From Janthinobacterium sp. J1-1 (GTDB lineage: Bacteria; Pseudomonadota; Gammaproteobacteria; Burkholderiales; Burkholderiaceae_D): a stretch of DNA of 64,000 bases. A program made the translations under genes and the position numbers. The notes below the pieces were generated by a model. That model was given only the letters and a program-made list of their open reading frames with translations. It ran no database searches and had not been told where the DNA came from. Positions 7,381-16,529 of this stretch are shown in pieces (position 1 is the first letter of the stretch; each line of letters begins with the position of its first letter). Where the stretch lies: positions 744,001 through 808,000 of the forward strand of contig NZ_CP132339.1 in NCBI RefSeq assembly GCF_030944405.1, in the 5' to 3' direction.

Positions 7381-8573
7381 TTGCCCGAACGCGCCGCGCA
7401 ACTGGCTGCCCAGGGACGCGCGATCCTTGCCATTGACGGCCTGCAGCCCGATGTGGGCCATGAGGTCTTGTGGGTGGTACGCGACACGCTGTCCGGGCAA
7501 GTGCTGTGCGCGCGCAGCCTGCTGTCATCGGCGCGTGCCGAGCTGCAATGCCTGCTGGCCGACGTGACGGCCGCCCTGCCGGTGCCCGTGGTGGCGGTCG
7601 TGTCCGACGGCCAGCACAGTATCCGCCAGGCGGTCGCTGCCGCCCTGCCCGGGGTGCCGCATCAACTGTGCCAATTTCACTACTTGAAGGAAGCGGCGCG
7701 TCCCTTGTGGGAGGCGGACCGGCATGCCAAGAAAGAGCTCAAGAAACTGGTGCGTGGTGTGCGCCCGCTGGAACGCGTTGCCGAACAACGGCCCGGGCCG
7801 ACCGGCGAAGTCGCCCTGGGATACTGCGCGGCGGTGCGCAGCGCGCTGACCGATGACGCGCGCGCACCGCTGGTCTTTGGCGGCTTGCGCTTGCACGAAC
7901 AGCTCTCCGGCATCCATGCCAGCGCGCGGCGCGCCGCGCAAAAAAGGGGGCGCCCACGGAAGTGAAGCGCCTGGCCGGCATGCTCGGGCGCGCCCTGAGC
8001 AGTACCGCACGATGGTGGCCGCAGGTGGCGCAAGGCGCGGCCTGGGTGCAGGGCGCGAGTGCGATCCTGCGCAATGACGAGGGGCTATCGGCGGATGCGC
8101 TCATGGTGCGTTATCGGGACTGGCTCGCGCAAATGGACAGCGCCACGGAGTGCCCCGACCTGCCCGACACCTTGCGCAAGGCCCTGTCGCACTTCGTCAA
8201 GGTGAGCGCCAGTTACGGCGGCGATGTGTTCCATTGTTACCGCATTGCCGGACTGCCCCGCACGAACAATGCGCTGGAGCAGGCCTTCGGCAGCCTGCGC
8301 TACCACGAACGGCGTGCCAGTGGCCGCAAGGTGGCCTCGCCTTCACTGGTGCTCAGTGGCAGTGTGCGCATGCCGGCAGCGCTGTTTACCCGGACCGGCA
8401 CGGTGACGCGCGACATGCTCGCCGCCGTACCGCAAGACCGATGGCGCGCGACGCGCGCCGACCTGGAGCGGCGTCGCCAGGCGCGCTGCCAGCGCCATCG
8501 TTTCCGCAAGGATCCCGCCCACTATCTGGCGGGACTGGAGAAACTGTGCGATGAGCTAAATGTGCTGACCTAG
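7381..8573 (+). pseudogene. 3' part of the outer IS transposase, with a -1 frame change
   Basis: This continues the frame of 3929-4342. Its DDE core shows AIDGLQPD (first D), VVSDGQHS (second D), CQFHYLKEA and, in the second half, PRTNNALEQAF, which probably holds the catalytic E. The first frame stops at 7963-7965. The second half is open from before 7962 to the TAG at 8571-8573 in the -1 frame. A run of six A and five G (7940-7950) lies just before the stop, which suggests a one-base indel or slippage there. The GTG at 7962 overlaps the stop. Joined with the 5' part the protein would be about 535 residues. The final TAG lies inside the right terminal repeat. Confidence 0.82.
8551..8573 (-). 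repeat. Right terminal inverted repeat of the outer IS
   Basis: On the minus strand it reads CTAGGTCAGCACATT and matches the left end at 17 of 23 positions. Seven T (8574-8580) follow, mirroring the T-tract at the left end. Confidence 0.75.
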
Positions 8574-8641
8574 TTTTTTTGCGCCGTCGCCGCAGGGCGA
8601 TAGCGCTTTACAGTGTGGCGGGCGGGCGCTAAAGTTGCCGC

Positions 8642-9487
8642 ATGCTTAATGCTCTCGATACCCATCTGTTGAATGCGACGCCGCGTGGCGGCCTGCGCGG
8701 CTGGCCGCGTTTTTTGACCGAATTCCTGTATTTCGGCATCAAGGAGGCGAGGGCCTGCCTGTTCGTCGGGCTGTTCTTCGGCGCCGTGTTCCTGGTGCCG
8801 CGCACCGGCATCCTGGGCCTGCCGCGCTACGACGTGCTGCTGCTGGCGGCGCTGGCCATCCAGGGCACGATGGTCTGGGGCAAGCTGGAAACCTGGGATG
8901 AATTAAAGGCCGTGTGCCTGTTCCATGCGGTCGGTTTCGCGCTGGAGGTGTTCAAGGTATCGGGCGGCATCCAGTCCTGGAGCTATCCCGATTTCGCCTG
9001 GAGCAAGGTGTTCGGCGTGCCGCTGTTCTCGGGCTTCATGTACGCGGCCGTCGGCAGCTACATCATCCAGACCTGGCGCCTGCTCGACATGCGCATCCGC
9101 CACCATCCGCCGTACTGGATGGCGGTGACGATCGCGCTGCTGATCTATGCCAATTTCTTCACGCATCACTATATCGGCGACTACCGCTGGTACCTGGCCG
9201 CCTGCGCGCTGGGCCTGTATGCCCGCACCACGGTGGTATTCCGTCCGCTCGACCGCGACCGCGGCATGCCCTTGCTGCTTGGCTTCGTGCTGGTCGGCTT
9301 TTTCATCTGGCTGGCCGAAAACATCAGCACCTTCTGGGGCGTGTGGCGCTACCCGAACCAACTGGGCGCCTGGTCGGCGGTGCACGTGAGCAAATGGAGC
9401 TCATGGTCGCTGCTGGTGGTGATGACGTTTACCATCATCGCCCACCTCAAGCACATCAAGCACAGTATTCACGTCGCGCGTGCTTGA
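8642..9487 (+). CDS. DUF817 family integral membrane protein
   Basis: This 281-residue inner-membrane protein has about seven or eight hydrophobic helices. The conserved stretches (LFHAVGFALEVFKV, WSYPDFAWSKVFGVPLFSGF, YRWYLAACALGLYART and WLAENISTFWGVWRYPNQ) match the DUF817 (B. subtilis YoaT-like) family from memory. No function is established for the family. It is monocistronic between the outer IS and a convergent lipoprotein gene, so the context says nothing about its job. Confidence 0.8.
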   Translation: MLNALDTHLLNATPRGGLRGWPRFLTEFLYFGIKEARACLFVGLFFGAVFLVPRTGILGLPRYDVLLLAALAIQGTMVWGKLETWDELKAVCLFHAVGFALEVFKVSGGIQSWSYPDFAWSKVFGVPLFSGFMYAAVGSYIIQTWRLLDMRIRHHPPYWMAVTIALLIYANFFTHHYIGDYRWYLAACALGLYARTTVVFRPLDRDRGMPLLLGFVLVGFFIWLAENISTFWGVWRYPNQLGAWSAVHVSKWSSWSLLVVMTFTIIAHLKHIKHSIHVARA

Positions 9488-9498
9488 TCCGGTGATCC

Positions 9499-10059
9499 TT
9501 ATTTCAGGATGGCGGCCGTCTCCATGAAGCGCTTGCCGAGCGCCGCCTGCGGGCCACCCTGCAGCTGTTTCGCGTACTGGCGCAAGACCTCGGCCGAGTA
9601 GGTGCGCGAGGTGTCGGACAGCTTGTGCAGCAGCGGCAGCGAACGCTCCAGGTAGGCGCTGCCTTCCTGCCATTTGCCTTGCGCCGACAGGGCCGACGCC
9701 AGTTCCACCAGGCGCCGGCCGATGCGCGCATCGCTGCGCGGCAGGGCCGCTTCCTCGGTGGCCAGCGCCTGCTTGTACAGCGCTTCGGCTTCCACATGCT
9801 TGCCCAGCAAGCGCTTGATGCGGCCCAGGTTGTACTGGCGCTGCGACAGCAGTTCATCTTTCGCGCCGGCCTTGACGGCGCTGTCGAGCGCCTGCTTGCA
9901 GGCCAGTTCGGCTTCGGCCAGCTGGCCCTTGAGCTCGGCCGCATTGCAGGCGTCGTGCTGCATGCTGGAGGCGGCGATCGCCGGGGCCGGATCGGGAGTG
10001 GTGGCGCAGGCGGCCAGCAGGCTGGCGGCGCATAACAGGCTGATGGTGGATGTCTTCAT
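9499..10059 (-). CDS. TPR-containing lipoprotein
   Basis: The 186-residue product begins with a lipoprotein signal peptide whose lipobox is LLAAC (Cys 18), so it is predicted to be lipid-anchored in the envelope. The mature part is helical, with repeats of tetratricopeptide type (AEALYKQALATEEAALPRSD, then LVELASALSAQGKWQEGSAY). GAGG lies five bases upstream of the ATG. An AT-rich stretch at 10105-10135 in the divergent spacer to creB could hold its promoter. The binding partner is unknown. Confidence 0.75.
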   Translation of the reverse strand: MKTSTISLLCAASLLAACATTPDPAPAIAASSMQHDACNAAELKGQLAEAELACKQALDSAVKAGAKDELLSQRQYNLGRIKRLLGKHVEAEALYKQALATEEAALPRSDARIGRRLVELASALSAQGKWQEGSAYLERSLPLLHKLSDTSRTYSAEVLRQYAKQLQGGPQAALGKRFMETAAILK

Positions 10060-10254
10060 GATTTCCTCGTACGGGCGGTGGACACAGGTACATCTCTTGG
10101 GAAGGTATGATTAAATATACTATAACTAATTTACTGTGAGCATTTTTTTGCGCGCTTATGCGCGCTGCCCCACACGCTTCATCCTGTTCCTGCGATTGAC
10201 GCTGCTTGCCCGCTTCAGGGATACTCCGTTCTCCTCATCCACTACGGCGCCGCC

Positions 10255-10956
10255 ATGACCCGCACCATCCTGATCGTCGAAGATGAACAGGCGATCGCCG
10301 ACAGCATCGCCTATGCGCTGCGCACCGATGGTTTCACGCCGCGCCACGTGATGCTCGGCGAGCAGGCGCTTGCCGTCTTGCGCAGTGAGGATGCGCCACA
10401 GCTGGTGGTGCTCGATATCGGCCTGCCCGACATGAGCGGGCTGGAGGCATGCCGCCAGCTGCGCCAGTTTTCGGACGTGCCGGTGATCTTCCTGACCGCC
10501 CGCAGCGATGAAATCGACCGCATCGTGGGGCTGGAAATCGGCGCCGACGATTATGTGACGAAACCGTTTTCGCCGCGCGAACTGGTGGCGCGCATCCGCG
10601 TCATTTTGCGCCGCGCCAGGGTGGCGCAGACGCCGCCGGACGCTGGCAAGCCGATAGTCGCCGGCGCTTCCGGCTTTGAATTGCGGGGCCTGGAAGCGCG
10701 CGTGCTGTTCCACGGCCAGCCGCTGGACCTGACCCGCTACGAATACCTGCTGCTGAAAACCCTGCTCGAGCATCCCGGCCACGTGCTGTCGCGCGCGCAG
10801 CTGATGGAGCGCGTCTGGAGCGGCGCGCCCGACACGCTCGAGCGCACGGTCGACGCGCATGTCAAATCGCTGCGCGCCAAGCTGCGCGCCGTCGATGCGC
10901 GGGAAGAGCCGATCCAGACCCACCGCGGCCTGGGCTACAGCCTGGCCGGCGCCTGA
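10255..10956 (+). CDS. creB: Response regulator CreB (OmpR family)
   Basis: The receiver domain (residues 1-120) has the acidic pair EDE, the phospho-acceptor in VVLDIGLPDMSG (about Asp 54) and the conserved Lys in DDYVTKPFSPREL. A winged-helix DNA-binding domain follows (about 135-233, LTRYEYLLLKTLLEHPGHVL to the C-terminal TVDAHVKSLRAKLR). The assignment to CreB rests on the next two genes being a CreC-like kinase and CreD, in the E. coli order. In E. coli CreBC responds to carbon metabolism and controls creD. No full TTCAC-N6-TTCAC operator was found in front of this gene. Confidence 0.87.
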   Translation: MTRTILIVEDEQAIADSIAYALRTDGFTPRHVMLGEQALAVLRSEDAPQLVVLDIGLPDMSGLEACRQLRQFSDVPVIFLTARSDEIDRIVGLEIGADDYVTKPFSPRELVARIRVILRRARVAQTPPDAGKPIVAGASGFELRGLEARVLFHGQPLDLTRYEYLLLKTLLEHPGHVLSRAQLMERVWSGAPDTLERTVDAHVKSLRAKLRAVDAREEPIQTHRGLGYSLAGA

Positions 10957-10957
10957 C

Positions 10958-12379
10958 ATGAAGATCGGCCTGCGCATCCTGTGCGGCTATTTCCTGGTGG
11001 TGGGCCTGGCCGCGTGGTTCCTGCTCAATGTGTTCATGGAGCAGGTCAAGCCCGGCGTGCGCTCGACCCTGGAAGACACCCTGGTCGACACCTCGCAGCT
11101 GCTGGCCGCGCTGGTGGCGAACGATATCCGCGATGGCCGCCTCGACGACTCGGTGGTGCTGCAGCGCATGCAGCACTATGCGCAGCGGGCCATCGACGTG
11201 AATATCAACGGCGTGCGCAAGCGGACGCTCGACTACCGCATCTATATCACCGACCGGCATGGCGTGGTGCTGTTCGATACCAGCGGGCGCGACGTGGGAA
11301 AAGACTATTCGCGCTGGAACGATGTGTATCTCACCTTGCAGGGGAAATACGGCGCGCGCAGCACGCGTTCGATTCCGGACCAGGACATGTCGACCGTGAT
11401 GCACGTGGCCGCGCCGATCCGCGATGGCGACGCCATCATTGGCGTGCTGACGGTGGCCAAGCCGAACGCCAGCGTGCAGGCCTTTGTGGAGCGCAGCCAG
11501 CGCATCATCCTGCAGCGCGGCGCGATCCTGCTGCTGCTTTCCTTGCTGATCGGCCTGGCGTTCGCGTGGTGGTTGCACCATGCGCTGGGCAAGCTGATGG
11601 ACTATATCGCCGCCGTGGAGGACGGCCGCAAGGTGGCGCTGCCGGCGCTGGGGCGCAGCGAGATCGGCATCCTGGGCCGCGCGCTGGACGCCATGCGCAC
11701 GCGGCTGGAAGGCAAGGAATATGTCGAGCAGCTGATGCACACCTTGACGCATGAACTGAAAAGCCCGATCGCCGCCATCCAGGCCTCGGCCGAGCTGCTG
11801 CAGGAAGACATGCCGGCCGCCGAACGCACGCGTTTCCTGGGCAATATCCTCGAGCAGAACGCGCGCCAGCGGCAGCTGATCGACAAGCTGCTGGCCCTGG
11901 TGCGGGTGGAAAAGCAGCAGCGCCTCGACGCTCCCGAACCGATCGCGGTGGCGCCGCTCCTGGAACAGGTGGCGCAGGATGCGGCCGCCTCGCTGGCGGC
12001 GCGTGGCGTGCTGCTGGAGGTCAGCCTCATCGACGCCATGGTGGCCGGCGACGCCTTGCTGCTGCGCCAGGCGCTGGGCAACCTGCTCGACAACGCGATC
12101 GGTTTTGCGCCGCCGGGCAGCCGCATCGAGCTGCGGGCGCAACGGGCAGGGCAGGGAGTCGAGATCAGCGTGCGCGACCGCGGCGAGGGCATCCCGGCGT
12201 ATGCGCAGGAGCGCGTGTTCGACCGTTTCTATTCGCTGCCGCGTCCGTCCTCCGGCAAGAGCACGGGCCTGGGCCTGCCCTTCGTGCGCGAGGTGGCCTC
12301 CTTGCATGGCGGTACGGTCACCGTGGGCAACCATGCGGACGGCGGCGCCGTGGCGCGCCTGTGCCTGCCGCTGGCCTGA
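10958..12379 (+). CDS. creC: Sensor histidine kinase CreC
   Basis: This 473-residue inner-membrane kinase has a first membrane helix at about 7-27, a periplasmic sensor region (about 28-180) and a second helix around LLLLSLLIGLAFAWWLHHAL. The H-box is LTHELKSPIAAIQASAELL, the N-box LGNLLDNAIGFAPPG, and the G-boxes are DRGEGIP and TGLGLPF. The ATG at 10958 lies one base after the creB stop. It phosphorylates CreB. The full set of catalytic motifs is present. Confidence 0.88.
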   Translation: MKIGLRILCGYFLVVGLAAWFLLNVFMEQVKPGVRSTLEDTLVDTSQLLAALVANDIRDGRLDDSVVLQRMQHYAQRAIDVNINGVRKRTLDYRIYITDRHGVVLFDTSGRDVGKDYSRWNDVYLTLQGKYGARSTRSIPDQDMSTVMHVAAPIRDGDAIIGVLTVAKPNASVQAFVERSQRIILQRGAILLLLSLLIGLAFAWWLHHALGKLMDYIAAVEDGRKVALPALGRSEIGILGRALDAMRTRLEGKEYVEQLMHTLTHELKSPIAAIQASAELLQEDMPAAERTRFLGNILEQNARQRQLIDKLLALVRVEKQQRLDAPEPIAVAPLLEQVAQDAAASLAARGVLLEVSLIDAMVAGDALLLRQALGNLLDNAIGFAPPGSRIELRAQRAGQGVEISVRDRGEGIPAYAQERVFDRFYSLPRPSSGKSTGLGLPFVREVASLHGGTVTVGNHADGGAVARLCLPLA

Positions 12380-12461
12380 ATTTTTTCCCGCTTCACACAG
12401 AACGCATCATCAGCGCATACAGGTTTTCTAGACTGGCCGCCTTACCTACAAGGAATGCGCC

Positions 12462-13871
12462 ATGCAAAAAACTTTACTCATCAAAGCGCTGATCGTGTTC
12501 GGCCTGATGCTGCTGATCGGCCTGCCCCTCCTGATGATCCAGGAGACCATCAAGGAGCGCATGCAGTTCCGCCAGGAAGCGGTCGACAGCATCGCCGCCG
12601 ATTCCGTGCGCGAGCAAACCATCATCGGCCCCATCCTCGTGATTCCGTATGTGGAGCAGTATGACGAGCGGGTCGAGATCGCCGCCGACAAGGACCAGAA
12701 AAGCAGCGTGCCGGCGCGCACCGAAGTGCAGCGCCGCGTGATGCAGCGCCGCCTGCTGGTGTACCCGAACAACCTGCTGCAGAACGGCACCATCGAGACG
12801 GACCGCCGCTACCGCGGCATCCACCAGGTGCTGGTCTACAGCGGCCAGCATGCCTTCAGGGGCGACTTCACGGTGCCGGGCCTGGATCAGTTGCCGCGCA
12901 AGACGGCCGACGCGCGCATCGCCGTCGGCCAGCCCTTTATCGCGCTGTCGATCGAGGACGTGCGCGGCATCCGCAATATCCCGAAGATCGACTGGGGCGG
13001 GCGCCTGATCGAGTTCGAGCAGGGCACCAAGCTGTTTGCCTTCCGCAGCGGCCTGCACGCGCCGCTGGGCGCCATGCCGCTGGCAGCGGCGCAGCAGGTC
13101 AAGTTCAGCTTCGACCTGGGCCTGAGCGGCATCGAACGCCAGCATTTCGTGCCGGTGGCGAAGAACAACCAGGTCAGCATGAAGTCGAACTGGCCCCATC
13201 CGCAGTTTGGCGGGCGCTTCCTGCCATCGCCGAAATATCGTCAGATCAATGCCGACGGCTTCCAGGTCGAATGGGACATCTCGTCGCTGGCCTCGAATGC
13301 GCAAACCCAGCTGTCAAGCATCGAAGGCGAATTCAAGGCGCCCGACAGCGCGCCGCTGGGCCAGGTCGACCGTTTCAGTGTGGGCTTCATCGAGCCGATC
13401 AATGTATATACACAGTCGGACCGCGCCACCAAATACGGCCTGCTGTTCGTGGCGCTGACGTTTGCCGCCTTCTTCATCTTCGAGATATTGAAGAGCCTGC
13501 CGATCCACCCGGTGCAGTATCTGCTGGTCGGCCTGGCCCTGGTGATCTTCTTCCTGCTGCTGGTGGGCCTGGCCGAGCATATCGCTTTCTGGATGGCGTA
13601 TGCAATCGCGAGTGCCGCCTGTATCGCACTGACCAGCTTTTACCTCACCTACGTGCTGCGCAGCGTGGGCCGCGCGCTCGGCTTTGGCGTGGCGCTGACG
13701 GCCCTTTATGGCGCCCTGTATGGCCTGCTGAACTCGGAAAACAACGCCCTGATCATGGGCAGCATCCTGCTGTTCGCCGTGCTGGCGGCCGTGATGGTGG
13801 TGACGCGCAAGGTCGACTGGTACCAAGTGGGGAAGGGTGCTGCTTTGCCCGCCGGAAAGGCGCATGAATAG
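12462..13871 (+). CDS. creD: Inner-membrane protein CreD
   Basis: The 469-residue protein starts with one membrane helix (about 8-27), has a long non-membrane domain (about 30-310) and ends in a cluster of about five helices (about 320-460). This is the CreD layout, and the segment IGPILVIPYVEQY is characteristic. In E. coli and Pseudomonas CreD is the main target of CreBC and affects envelope integrity and beta-lactam response. The spacer from creC contains one TTCAC half site (12392-12396) but not the second half of the Cre tag. CDS length is typical. Confidence 0.9.
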   Translation: MQKTLLIKALIVFGLMLLIGLPLLMIQETIKERMQFRQEAVDSIAADSVREQTIIGPILVIPYVEQYDERVEIAADKDQKSSVPARTEVQRRVMQRRLLVYPNNLLQNGTIETDRRYRGIHQVLVYSGQHAFRGDFTVPGLDQLPRKTADARIAVGQPFIALSIEDVRGIRNIPKIDWGGRLIEFEQGTKLFAFRSGLHAPLGAMPLAAAQQVKFSFDLGLSGIERQHFVPVAKNNQVSMKSNWPHPQFGGRFLPSPKYRQINADGFQVEWDISSLASNAQTQLSSIEGEFKAPDSAPLGQVDRFSVGFIEPINVYTQSDRATKYGLLFVALTFAAFFIFEILKSLPIHPVQYLLVGLALVIFFLLLVGLAEHIAFWMAYAIASAACIALTSFYLTYVLRSVGRALGFGVALTALYGALYGLLNSENNALIMGSILLFAVLAAVMVVTRKVDWYQVGKGAALPAGKAHE

Positions 13872-13909
13872 CCGCCGCACGGCCGATTTGTGTTACCTTA
13901 TCGCTCCTT

Positions 13910-13935
13910 CGCGGCAATGCCGGCAACTTGCCGCG
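13910..13935 (+). terminator. GC-rich hairpin after creD
   Basis: The arms CGCGGCAA (13910-13917) and TTGCCGCG (13928-13935) form a perfect 8-bp stem with a 10-base loop. No T-tract follows, so this is at best a weak or factor-dependent terminator for creD. It lies directly upstream of the rplC promoter. Confidence 0.45.
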
Positions 13936-13975
13936 GAGCGCACAACAACACTTTGACATACCTCGTGTTAACTTG

Positions 13976-14004
13976 TTGCGTCAAGGGTTTTTGTGCTATA
14001 TACT
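13976..14004 (+). promoter_or_regulatory. Sigma-70 promoter of rplC and the distal S10 operon
   Basis: A -35 TTGCGT (13976-13981) and a -10 TATACT (13999-14004) are separated by 17 bp. A perfect TTGACA also occurs just upstream (13953-13958). The leader to the rplC ATG would be about 85 bases. A promoter is needed here because rpsJ ends in a terminator 13.3 kb upstream and creD is unrelated. Confidence 0.75.
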
Positions 14005-14097
14005 AGCCGGCTTCGGTATGGATTCGTCCTTTTTTGAGTCCTACGTTATTTGTAGTTAAACAAGCCCCGCCCAATCGCAGGTGGGAATGGAGAAAAA

Positions 14098-14754
14098 ATG
14101 AGCCTAGGCCTTCTCGGTCGCAAGGTTGGTATGATGCGCATTTTCACGGACGAAGGGGATTCGATTCCTGTCACCGTGCTGGACGTATCGAACAACCGTG
14201 TTGCGCAAATCAAAACCCCTGAAACAGATGGTTACTCCGCTGTTCAGGTCGCATTCGGTCAACGTCGCGCTTCCCGCGTGACCAAAGCTGTTGCTGGTCA
14301 TCATGCTAAAGCTGGCGTTGAAGCCGGTACTCTGTTGAAAGAGTTCCGTGTTGATGCTGCTAAAGCCGCCGAATTGAAAGCTGGCGATGTCGTCGCTGCT
14401 TCCCTGTTCGAAGTCGGTCAAAAGATCGACGTGCAAGGCGTTACCATCGGTAAAGGCTATGCAGGCGTTATCAAACGTTACCACTTCGCTTCTGGCCGTG
14501 CAACGCACGGTAACTCGCGTTCGCACAACGTTCCAGGTTCCATCGGTATGGCGCAAGATCCAGGTCGTGTTTTCCCTGGTAAGCGCATGACCGGTCATCT
14601 GGGTGACGTTAACCGTACGATCCAGAACCTCGTGATCGCCCGTATCGATGCCGACCGTCAGCTGCTGCTGGTCAAAGGCGCGATTCCAGGCGCGAAAAAT
14701 GGCCAGGTAGTTGTCTCGCCAGCCATCAAAACCAAAGCCAAGAAGGGAGCTTAA
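14098..14754 (+). CDS. rplC: 50S ribosomal protein L3
   Basis: The 218-residue protein starts [20 protein letters not shown] and contains the long extension that reaches the peptidyl-transferase centre, with [18 protein letters not shown]. The glutamine in that segment is the site that PrmB methylates in E. coli. GGAG lies six bases ahead of the ATG. In this genome it is the first gene of the distal S10 operon, because rpsJ has been separated. Confidence 0.97.
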   Translation: MSLGLLGRKVGMMRIFTDEGDSIPVTVLDVSNNRVAQIKTPETDGYSAVQVAFGQRRASRVTKAVAGHHAKAGVEAGTLLKEFRVDAAKAAELKAGDVVAASLFEVGQKIDVQGVTIGKGYAGVIKRYHFASGRATHGNSRSHNVPGSIGMAQDPGRVFPGKRMTGHLGDVNRTIQNLVIARIDADRQLLLVKGAIPGAKNGQVVVSPAIKTKAKKGA

Positions 14755-14757
14755 ACG

Positions 14758-15378
14758 ATGGAACTCAAGCTTCTGAATGCGCAAGGTCAAGCCGGCTCCA
14801 ATGTCGTCGCTGCTGATGAAATTTTCGGCCGTGATTACAACGAAGCGCTGATCCACCAAGTCGTGATCGCTTATCAAGCGAATGCACGTAGCGGTAACCG
14901 CAAGCAAAAAGACCGTGAAGAAGTTCACCACACGACCAAAAAGCCATGGCGCCAAAAAGGTACCGGCCGCGCTCGTGCTGGTATGTCGTCGTCGCCACTG
15001 TGGCGCGGCGGTGGTCGGATTTTCCCGAACTCGCCTGACGAAAACTTCACCCACAAAGTGAACAAAAAAATGTATCGCGCAGGTGTCTGCTCGATCCTGT
15101 CGCAGCTGGCTCGCGAAGAGCGCCTGATCGTCATCGACGATCTGACGATCGACGCGCCAAAAACCAAGCTGCTGTCGCAAAAATTGAACGGCCTGGGCTT
15201 TGATTCGGTTCTGATCATCACCGACGTTCTGAACGAAAACCTGGAACTGGCATCGCGCAACCTGCCTAACGTACTCGTCGTTGAGCCACGTCACGCTGAC
15301 CCGATGTCCCTGGTGTTCTACAAGAAGATCCTGGTCACCAAAGCTGCACTGGCCAAGATTGAGGAGATGCTGGCATGA
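14758..15378 (+). CDS. rplD: 50S ribosomal protein L4
   Basis: The 206-residue protein has the L4 exit-tunnel loop signature [20 protein letters not shown] at about residues 62-81. It binds 23S rRNA domain I. In gammaproteobacteria L4 represses its own operon; no equivalent leader can be claimed here. The last codon overlaps rplW (ATGA). Confidence 0.97.
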   Translation: MELKLLNAQGQAGSNVVAADEIFGRDYNEALIHQVVIAYQANARSGNRKQKDREEVHHTTKKPWRQKGTGRARAGMSSSPLWRGGGRIFPNSPDENFTHKVNKKMYRAGVCSILSQLAREERLIVIDDLTIDAPKTKLLSQKLNGLGFDSVLIITDVLNENLELASRNLPNVLVVEPRHADPMSLVFYKKILVTKAALAKIEEMLA

Positions 15379-15692
15379 GCGCGATTTTGAAACATAGCGA
15401 AGAACGCTTGATGAAGGTGCTGTTGGCGCCCGTGATTTCCGAGAAGGCCACCATGGTCGCGGAAAAGAACGAGCAAATTGTATTCCGCGTTCTGCCGGAT
15501 GCAACCAAGCCTGAAATCAAGGCAGCAGTCGAACTGCTGTTCAAGGTCGAAGTTCTGTCCGTGCAAACTGCAAACCGCGAAGGCAAGCAGAAACGCACCG
15601 GCAAGTTCAACGGTCGTCGTAACCATACCAAGCGTGCTTTCGTGTGCCTGAAACCTGGCCAGGAAATCAACTTCTCCGAGGAGGCTGCATAA
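15375..15692 (+). CDS. rplW: 50S ribosomal protein L23
   Basis: The 105-residue protein shows the L23 pattern [11 protein letters not shown] and [21 protein letters not shown]. It sits at the tunnel exit and is the docking site for trigger factor and SRP. Its ATG overlaps the rplD stop by four bases and its TAA shares a base with the rplB ATG, so translation is coupled. An in-frame ATG lies 12 codons further in ([12 protein letters not shown]); the longer start is preferred because of the overlap. Confidence 0.96.
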   Translation: MSAILKHSEERLMKVLLAPVISEKATMVAEKNEQIVFRVLPDATKPEIKAAVELLFKVEVLSVQTANREGKQKRTGKFNGRRNHTKRAFVCLKPGQEINFSEEAA

Positions 15693-16519
15693 TGGCACTC
15701 GTTAAGATGAAACCAACCTCGCCAGGCCGTCGCGGCATGGTAAAGGTGGTGAACCCGGACCTGTACAAAGGTCGTCCGTTCGCTGCCCTGGTTGAAAAGA
15801 AATCCAAGACCGCTGGTCGTAACAACAACGGTCACATCACCACCCGTCATATCGGTGGTGGTCATAAGCAACACTATCGCCTGATCGACTTCAAGCGCAC
15901 CAAAGATGGTATTCCAGCGAAAGTGGAACGTATCGAATACGATCCAAACCGCACCGCGAATATCGCTCTGCTGTGCTACGCCGACGGCGAGCGTCATTAC
16001 ATCATCGCAACCAAAGGCATGTCCGTTGGCGACAGCGTGATGAACGGTTCGGAAGCACCGATCAAATCGGGTAACTGCTTGCCAATCCGTAACATCCCAG
16101 TCGGTACCGTGATGCATTGCGTCGAAATGCTGCCAGGTAAAGGTGCCCAAATGGCCCGTACCGCCGGCGCCGGCGTCGTGCTGATGGCCCGTGAAGGTAC
16201 CTACGCTCAAGTGCGCCTGCGCTCGGGTGAAGTACGTCGCGTGCACATCGAGTGCCGTGCAACCGTGGGTGAAGTCGGCAATGCCGAACACAGCCTGCGT
16301 AAAATCGGTAAAGCTGGCGCGATGCGCTGGCGCGGTGTTCGTCCTACCGTTCGCGGTGTGGTCATGAACCCGGTCGATCACCCGCACGGTGGTGGTGAAG
16401 GTAAAACAGCAGCTGGTCGTCATCCAGTTTCGCCTTGGGGCCAACAGACTAAAGGTAAGAAGACACGCAGCAACAAGCGTACTACTTCCATGATCGTCTC
16501 GCGCCGCGGCAAGAAATAA
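15692..16519 (+). CDS. rplB: 50S ribosomal protein L2
   Basis: The 275-residue protein starts [15 protein letters not shown]. It has the C-terminal L2 signature [18 protein letters not shown], including the conserved His near the peptidyl-transferase centre. The ATG at 15692 uses GAGG upstream inside rplW. It is needed for subunit joining and peptidyl transfer. Confidence 0.97.
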   Translation: MALVKMKPTSPGRRGMVKVVNPDLYKGRPFAALVEKKSKTAGRNNNGHITTRHIGGGHKQHYRLIDFKRTKDGIPAKVERIEYDPNRTANIALLCYADGERHYIIATKGMSVGDSVMNGSEAPIKSGNCLPIRNIPVGTVMHCVEMLPGKGAQMARTAGAGVVLMAREGTYAQVRLRSGEVRRVHIECRATVGEVGNAEHSLRKIGKAGAMRWRGVRPTVRGVVMNPVDHPHGGGEGKTAAGRHPVSPWGQQTKGKKTRSNKRTTSMIVSRRGKK

Positions 16520-16529
16520 GGGGTAGCAC

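Larger units (their letters stand above)
3834..8573 (+). mobile_element. Insertion sequence with DDE transposase, interrupted by an IS66 element
   Basis: The outer element is bounded by imperfect inverted repeats: 23 bases at each end, 17 matching, with cores CTAGG and GCACATT. Both ends abut T runs (3826-3833 and 8574-8580), consistent with a 7-8 bp target duplication inside the receptor terminator. Removing the IS66 insertion and one TCGATACC copy leaves about 1702 bp holding one transposase gene. Family is uncertain: the N-terminal CxxC motifs, the DDE core and AT-rich 8-bp-like target resemble ISL3-type elements, but this could not be searched. The transposase is broken, so the element should not move by itself. 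Confidence 0.8.

Noticed and set aside
10157..10254. Cre-tag operator (TTCAC-N6-TTCAC) upstream of creB or creD
   Set aside because: Only single TTCA(C/T) half sites were found (for example 12392-12396); no complete tag.
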